Made by a program: the position numbers and the translations under genes
DNA from: Coriobacteriaceae bacterium
Lineage (GTDB): Bacteria > Actinomycetota > Coriobacteriia > Coriobacteriales > Atopobiaceae
Direction: 5' to 3'
Assembly: GCA_004557505.1 (NCBI GenBank)
Contig: SFGZ01000018.1
Location: 1-18,211, forward strand
Length of the DNA stretch: 18,211 nucleotides
In this document: piece by piece, positions 14,764 through 18,211 of the stretch
Numbering within the stretch: the stretch's first letter is position 1
Layout of the letters: every line of letters starts with the position of its first letter
The notes under the pieces: generated by a model
What the model was told of the DNA's origin: nothing
Databases searched by the model: none
The model's input: the letters and a program-made list of their open reading frames with translations, nothing else

Positions 14764-14891
14764 GCGATGTCTACGATCAGCTCTTGTCACGCAAAAGATG
14801 CGATTGTGTTGTGGCTTGACAGTGACCTATACGCGCAAATCCTCACACGCCGCCGGGCACAGCGTGGATGGAACAAGGTAATAGCGGAGCC

Positions 14892-15662
14892 TCACGTGGG
14901 ACAAATCACTCGCGTGAACTCCTCGACGCTCGTACGTTGATTGGGCGTGATTCCGCCATCGCAGATCAGGGCATCGATATCCGAGAGGTTATAGAACGAA
15001 TAGAAGTCGCGAACGGCGATCTTACTCGCATCCGCAACGATATAACGGGAATCTGCCTGGTCGAGGGCCTTCTTTTGGAAGTAACCTTCTTCCATGTTCG
15101 AGGTATAGACATCATTGCCGAGCAGGCCGTTGACGCCGATGAATGCGGCATCAATGCCCACTTGGGAGATGGCACTCTCGGCGAGAGGGCCTACGAAAGC
15201 GCCAGTACGCTCACGGAAAGCCCCACCGATGAGAAAGAGCTCGCAGTTCTCGCGAGAGGCGAGCAGGTTGAATACATTGATCGAGTTCGTGACCACGCGC
15301 AGACGACCTGACGGCAGAAAGGGAATCATCTGCTCAACGGTGGTGCCGGTGCCGAGGAAGACCGTCGAACCCTCCTCGATGTGACCTGCAGCAAGGCGCG
15401 CCGCCTCGGCTTTCTCGGCGACGTTCTTGTCTCGCTTCTCGATATGAGTGTACTCGCGGCGCAGCATTGAATGAACAGGAGAGGCACACCGGCGGGCGCC
15501 ACCGCGCACGCGCTCGATGTCTCCAGCAGCGCTAAGCTCCTCGAGGTCGCGTCGAACCGTCATCTCCGAGACATCAAGCGCGTCGGAGATCTCTTTGACC
15601 GAGACGGTCCCATGAGCATCCAGGAGCGCCTTCACGCGCTCATGTCGCTCCACTTTGATCAT
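14892..15662 (-). CDS. lacR: DeoR-family regulator of the lactose/tagatose pathway
   Basis: A 256-residue DeoR-type regulator. The N-terminal winged helix-turn-helix (about 5-55: VSVKEISDALDVSEMTVRRDLEEL) is followed by a sugar-phosphate-sensing domain. That domain shows FLGTGTTVEQM (about 102-112), VVTNSINV, LIGGAFRERTGAFVGP and VADASK. Family members bind phosphorylated sugars; tagatose-6-phosphate is the inducer of lactococcal LacR, so it is the likely effector here. The ATG at 15662 has AGGAGG nine bases upstream. The gene heads the minus-strand series into lacAB and is divergent from lacF. The gap holds two sets of phased TGTTCG-like repeats, its probable binding sites, implying autoregulation. 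Confidence 0.9.
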   Translation of the reverse strand: MIKVERHERVKALLDAHGTVSVKEISDALDVSEMTVRRDLEELSAAGDIERVRGGARRCASPVHSMLRREYTHIEKRDKNVAEKAEAARLAAGHIEEGSTVFLGTGTTVEQMIPFLPSGRLRVVTNSINVFNLLASRENCELFLIGGAFRERTGAFVGPLAESAISQVGIDAAFIGVNGLLGNDVYTSNMEEGYFQKKALDQADSRYIVADASKIAVRDFYSFYNLSDIDALICDGGITPNQRTSVEEFTRVICPT

Positions 15663-15716
15663 GGCACCCGCCTCCTCTGGCTCGATTACTTGCCGCTGTT
15701 ATTTACAGTTATATTA

Positions 15717-15740
15717 GAACACTTTCGAACAGAAACGAAC
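15717..15740 (-). promoter_or_regulatory. Phased TGTTCG half-sites at the lacR promoter
   Basis: On the minus strand, GTTCG, GTTCG and GTTCT start exactly 10 bases apart (15740, 15730, 15720), all on the same DNA face. They overlap the spacer and -35 region of a likely lacR promoter whose -10 is TAATAT just downstream. Probable LacR operator; inferred from position and periodicity. Confidence 0.6.
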
Positions 15741-15770
15741 GTGAAAATTTAAAAAAGACGACGATTTGCC

Positions 15771-15851
15771 GTTCACCGCCAGTTTACGACCGTTCGAAGT
15801 TGTTCGTTATGTTTGTTGTTGTTCTTCTTTGTTCGGGAAGTATTGTTATAT
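15771..15851 (+). promoter_or_regulatory. Phased TGTTCG array and promoter of lacF
   Basis: On the plus strand, GTTC or close variants start at 15771, 15792, 15802, 15811 (GTTT), 15821 and 15831, with steps of 21, 10, 9, 10 and 10 bases. They point towards lacF, mirroring the array in front of lacR. A TTATAT at 15846-15851 could be the -10, with the -35 inside the array. Probable LacR operator. Confidence 0.6.
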
Positions 15852-15943
15852 CAGCAAGAAGCTCAGAGGGCGGCTGCCCGGACGCCCCGCGAGCCCGAAG
15901 CGCACACAGGCGCAAAGGCGCCGCTAACAGAAAGGGGCCCAAA

Positions 15944-16282
15944 ATGGCCACCAAAGAAGAAATCTCAATGATTGGCTTCGAGATTGTCGCGACCGCGGGC
16001 GATGCCATGACCGACCTGCTCCATGCCCTGGACGCCGCGCGCGAGGGCAACTTCTCCAAGGCGGAGGAGCTTCAGAAGAGCGCCTACGATACTCTCATCG
16101 AGGCACACAACATCCAGACCGGTATCCTTTCCAAAGAAGCGGGCGGCTCCGAGATGGATGTGACCTTTATCATGGTGCACGCGCAGGATACGCTCATGAC
16201 CACCATGATGCTCGAGAAGCAGGCCAAGTTCATGATTGATGAGTACAAGCGGATCGCGGCGCTCGAGGCCAAGACGGCTTAG
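15944..16282 (+). CDS. lacF: Lactose-specific PTS enzyme IIA
   Basis: A 112-residue soluble, helical PTS protein that passes phosphate from HPr to Cys489 of LacE. MIGFEIVATAGDA, EAHNIQTGIL and MVHAQDTLMTTMML are typical of the lactose/cellobiose IIA family. His79 (MVHAQD) is the phosphorylated residue, and Asp82 corresponds to the Asp that holds the metal in the trimer core. The start at 15944 has AAAGGGG six bases upstream; the open frame before it is leader. It stands alone on the plus strand, divergent from lacR and about 6.8 kb from lacE, which is unusual since lacF and lacE are normally adjacent. The C-terminus is a few residues longer than in lactococci. Confidence 0.93.
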   Translation: MATKEEISMIGFEIVATAGDAMTDLLHALDAAREGNFSKAEELQKSAYDTLIEAHNIQTGILSKEAGGSEMDVTFIMVHAQDTLMTTMMLEKQAKFMIDEYKRIAALEAKTA

Positions 16283-16311
16283 CCAACCTAATTAAAATCA
16301 AACAGACCACA

Positions 16312-16356
16312 AAGGAAGAGGCGGCGGCATCGATTGTTTTCGCCGCCTTTTTCCTT
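16312..16356 (+). terminator. Terminator after lacF
   Basis: GGCGGCG (16320-16326) pairs with CGCCGCC (16341-16347), followed by TTTTTCCTT. The stem extends imperfectly into AAGGAA/TTCCTT on both sides. It lies about 30 bases after the lacF stop and before galK. Confidence 0.85.
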
Positions 16357-16432
16357 ATGCGCAACTTTAATAAAAAGAGACACCTGGAAAAGCACCTTTG
16401 GTAGCCGTCTTCTTGCCCAAGAGGTGAATATC

Positions 16433-16840
16433 ATGAACAAAGACAAGCTCGTCAGACTCTTTGAGGAGAGCTTTGGCACGGTGGGCGTCCGCAACCTGTT
16501 GTCCGTGCATGCGCCCGGCCGTTCCGAAATCGCCGGCAATCACACCGATCACGAGGGCGGGCGCGTAATAGCAGCAGCGCTCGACGTCGCCGTCGACTGC
16601 ATCGCGGCGAACAACGGTACCGCTACCGTACGGGTAGCATCCGAAGGCTACCCGCAGATTGAGGTTGACCTGGACTCGCTCGATTCACGCGACGACGAAA
16701 AGGGCTCAACCGCCGCCCTTGTCCGAGGCATGGCGTACGAGGTCGCCGTTCGCGGCGGGACGCCCACAGGATTCGACCTCGCAATGACCTCCACCATCCC
16801 CTCTGGCGGCGGCCTCTCCAGCTCCGCAGCCGTCGAGGCC
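16433..16840 (+). pseudogene. galK: Galactokinase, truncated
   Basis: The first ~136 codons of a GHMP-family galactokinase. HAPGRSEIAGNHTDHEGG is the galactokinase signature (residues about 25-42), and IPSGGGLSSSAAVEA (about 122-136) is the ATP-binding motif. After VEA the similarity stops; the frame runs on in unrelated sequence to 17026. About two thirds of the usual ~390-430 residues are missing, including the C-terminal domain, so no activity is expected. The start at 16433 has AGAGGTG upstream and it follows the lacF terminator. It suggests an ancestral Leloir route beside the tagatose pathway; galE and galT are not in the window. Confidence 0.88.
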
Positions 16841-16900
16841 CGCCACCGCCTCAAGCGAGGTTGCCACAATGATGACCAAGGCATAGATGAGATTGAGCAT
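16841..16900 (-). pseudogene. N-terminal remnant of a TauE/SafE-like exporter
   Basis: On the minus strand an ATG at 16900, with AAAGAGG seven bases upstream, starts MLNLIYALVIIVATSLEAVAG. This is a membrane segment like the first helix of TauE/SafE sulfite exporters, where an LxGxGGG motif normally follows. After about 20 codons the frame enters antisense galK. The start and ribosome binding site look real; the family name rests on one short segment and on the sulfatase remnant just upstream. Confidence 0.4.
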
Positions 16901-16924
16901 GGAAAGCCTCTTTCAAGGAGAAGT

Positions 16925-16959
16925 GTGCACCCGCTGGCGAAAAGCCCAAGCAGGTGCAC
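16925..16959. other. Hairpin between the sulfatase and exporter remnants
   Basis: GTGCACC (16925-16931) and GGTGCAC (16953-16959) form a 7-bp stem that extends by three pairs after one mismatch, with a 13-base loop. No T-run follows on the minus strand. It lies 12 bases beyond the sulfatase stop. Confidence 0.4.
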
Positions 16960-16970
16960 AAAGGCGCAGG

Positions 16971-17214
16971 TTAGCGCATGTCCTTGCGGTTGGGTACCCA
17001 GTCGGCGGTCTCCTGGTACCAGGTGAGCAGGCGCTCACGCATCTGTGCGACCTTCTCGGCGTAGGCCAGATCATTAATGCGGTTTGACCTGCTCATGCGG
17101 GTCAAGGTCCAGGTCATACAGGGTGTCGCGCTCGTAGGGGCGCATGGTGTACTTGAGGCTGCCCATGCAAATCATCATGGCACGGGTATGGTTGGGGCCC
17201 TCCTCATGCTGGGT
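16971..17214 (-). pseudogene. Sulfatase, C-terminal remnant with a frameshift
   Basis: Two minus-strand frames give KYTMRPYERDTLYDLDLDPHEQV and then NRINDLAYAEKVAQMRERLLTWYQETADWVPNRKDMR followed by TAA at 16973. The phrase KYTxR, YDLxxDPxE, N near the end of the protein is the usual C-terminal pattern of alkaline-phosphatase-superfamily sulfatases. One extra base in the TTT at 17083-17085 (plus strand) separates the frames. The catalytic N-terminal domain is absent: at about 17214 the frame passes without a stop into a helicase start. Its natural neighbour downstream appears to be the exporter remnant at 16841-16900. Confidence 0.65.
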
Positions 17215-17439
17215 AGAGATGCGCGTGGCAAGCTCCTTGGCGGCCTTCTCCGTGAAGATCGCTACGAGGATAGTCGAAGGCTTCACGTGCTTCTTGAGGA
17301 TGAGGTATGCCACACGCTTGACGAGCGTGAAGGTCTTACCCGTGCCGAGTCCGGCCGTGATGAGCACCGGCCCTTCGGTCGTGGTGATGGCACGGCGCTG
17401 CTCGTCGTTTGCATTGCCAAAGTCGAATGCTTGGTCCAT
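17215..17439 (-). pseudogene. UvrD/Rep-like helicase, N-terminal remnant
   Basis: From the ATG at 17439 the minus-strand frame reads NDEQRRAITTTEGPVLITAG, then the Walker A motif GLGTGKTFTLVKRVAYLI, and then ILVAIFTEKAAKELATRIS. This is the Q-motif, Walker A and motif Ia of superfamily 1 helicases. After about 75 residues it joins the sulfatase tail in frame, giving a 121-codon chimeric ORF. Walker B and all later motifs are missing, so it cannot work as a helicase. No good ribosome binding site precedes the ATG. Confidence 0.75.
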
Positions 17440-18091
17440 GGGCTACAACCTAGCCCACAACCATATGCGGCGAAAAGAATCAATATGTAACAGATTCTAC
17501 CATCCGAAGAGAGCGGCCGCTGAAAGCCGTATGCCCGCTTGCGTCGTGGCTCAGCTTCCCACAGCGGGGGACGGACTCGCCGACGACAACCCCCTGCTCA
17601 GTGCCCCATACATGTATGCATGACGCTTGAGGTGCACGCCTTCCACAGCTAGCAACCATCTCGCGCACGCTGTCGTAAGCGGGAAGCCCGCTCCATCGGC
17701 ACCATTTATTCAGTGTTTCCTTAGCATAAGACCATTCATCCTCTTCGATATTTGCAGTCATGTACTTAGCGCCGATTGTCTGAGTTATTTATCGATGTTG
17801 CACTTCGAGTCCTAACTAATATCGATTACCCCAGTATGACTATATGATCACGCCTAAGCAATCGGAGACAGACCCGGAAGAACGCCGGTAGGAAAAGCTT
17901 TTCTCGAGATTTAGATTCAGCGGAACATCAATAGCAACATATGCTTTGAATGCCTCTTGGAGACATAAACTGCAGACGCATTCCAGTGTCCAAACATGTA
18001 GCTACATATAAGATTATCTGCTTACTTTACTTCACGAAAAATCCATTTTAATAATTTGACCCAAAATTTGACCCAGAAAGAATCTGCAAAT
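17440..18091. other. AT-richer stretch without a convincing gene
   Basis: About 650 bases. A minus-strand ORF at 17480-17761 (93 codons, beginning MTANIEEDEWSYAKETLNKWCRW) looks protein-like for its first ~45 codons, but it lacks a ribosome binding site and I do not recognise it. It may be another fragment. From about 17800 to 18091 the sequence is AT-rich and apparently non-coding, with a tandem repeat at 18053-18075. Confidence 0.3.
18053..18075. repeat. Tandem AATTTGACCCA repeat
   Basis: AATTTGACCCA occurs at 18053-18063 and again at 18065-18075, a period of 12 bases. It lies between the gene-fragment region and the tRNA terminator. Purpose unknown; it could be a remnant of an integration site near the tRNA. 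Confidence 0.5.
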
Positions 18092-18121
18092 GAAAACAAC
18101 TCAGGGAATTGATTCCCTGAG
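18092..18121 (-). terminator. Terminator of the tRNA gene
   Basis: On the minus strand, CTCAGGGAA and TTCCCTGAG form a perfect 9-bp stem (18121-18113 with 18108-18100) with loop TCAA, followed by TTGTTTTC. It starts 12 bases after the tRNA CCA end. A classic intrinsic terminator. Confidence 0.88.
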
Positions 18122-18132
18122 CTGCGAGCTTT

Positions 18133-18208
18133 TGGTCGCGGGGGGCGGACTTGAACCACCGACCTCCGGGTTATGAGCCCGGCGAGCTACCAACTGCTCC
18201 ACCCCGCA
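18133..18208 (-). tRNA. Initiator tRNA-Met (CAT anticodon), CCA encoded
   Basis: The cloverleaf folds fully: 7-bp acceptor, D stem GAGC/GCTC, anticodon arm CCGGG-CTCATAA-CCCGG, variable AGGTC, and T arm GGTGG-TTCAAGT-CCGCC. The three G-C pairs at the base of the anticodon loop and the A11-U24 pair mark it as an initiator rather than elongator tRNA. Positions 1 and 72 are U and G, not a Watson-Crick pair, as expected in an initiator. The CCA end is in the DNA at 18135-18133. The promoter lies beyond the window. Confidence 0.95.
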
Positions 18209-18211
18209 ATA

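Noticed and set aside
15717..15834. Possible CRISPR-like array
   Set aside because: The repeated unit is only about five bases with a 10-base step and no spacers; it fits operator half-sites between divergent promoters.

Overview
The window looks like a chromosomal segment of a high-GC gut actinobacterium of the Coriobacteriia type (Collinsella-like). This is inferred from GC-rich coding sequence with strong AGGAGG-type ribosome binding sites, combined with a Firmicutes-style lactose PTS and tagatose-6-phosphate pathway; no database search supports it. The functional core is a complete lactose catabolic locus at 5.8-16.4 kb. It is flanked by mobile DNA on the left, by gene wreckage on both sides, and by an initiator tRNA at the right edge.

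Left region (1-3.75 kb). A recombinase-in-trio (RIT) element carries three overlapping tyrosine recombinase genes (394, 311 and 334 aa, each start overlapping the preceding stop as ATGA) with all catalytic residues intact. It is bounded by 64-bp inverted repeats with one mismatch. It sits inside an IS3-family transposase gene whose two halves lie at 19-202 and 3576-3645 and rejoin in frame when the element is removed with one copy of a shared AAG. Outside this lies what may be the end of a second IS, with a 23-bp periodic repeat.

Region 3.8-5.44 kb holds two converging broken genes: a frameshifted, truncated gene for a phage/plasmid-type protein (+), and a frameshifted, truncated methionine synthase metH (-). 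They are joined tail to tail near 4377.

Lac locus. One minus-strand unit is lacE-lacG (PTS EIICB and 6-phospho-beta-galactosidase), divergent from a LacI-family regulator. A second minus-strand series is lacR-lacA-lacB-lacX-gatY-lacC: DeoR-type regulator, both galactose-6-phosphate isomerase subunits, aldose 1-epimerase, class II aldolase and tagatose-6-phosphate kinase. lacF (EIIA) is divergent from lacR. Together these take up lactose as lactose-6-phosphate, split it to glucose and galactose-6-phosphate, and carry the latter through tagatose-6-phosphate and tagatose-1,6-bisphosphate to triose phosphates. A class II aldolase stands where class I LacD would be expected. Regulation appears dual. 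A perfect 18-bp LacI-type palindrome overlaps the lacE -35, with a degenerate copy at the lacA promoter. Helically phased TGTTCG-like direct repeats lie in front of lacR, lacF and the LacI-family gene.

Right region (16.4-18.2 kb). galK is cut off after about 136 codons and joined to a remnant of a sulfatase plus TauE/SafE-like exporter locus, which is in turn joined to the first ~75 codons of a UvrD-like helicase. About 650 bp without a convincing gene follow, then a terminator and an initiator tRNA-Met on the minus strand.
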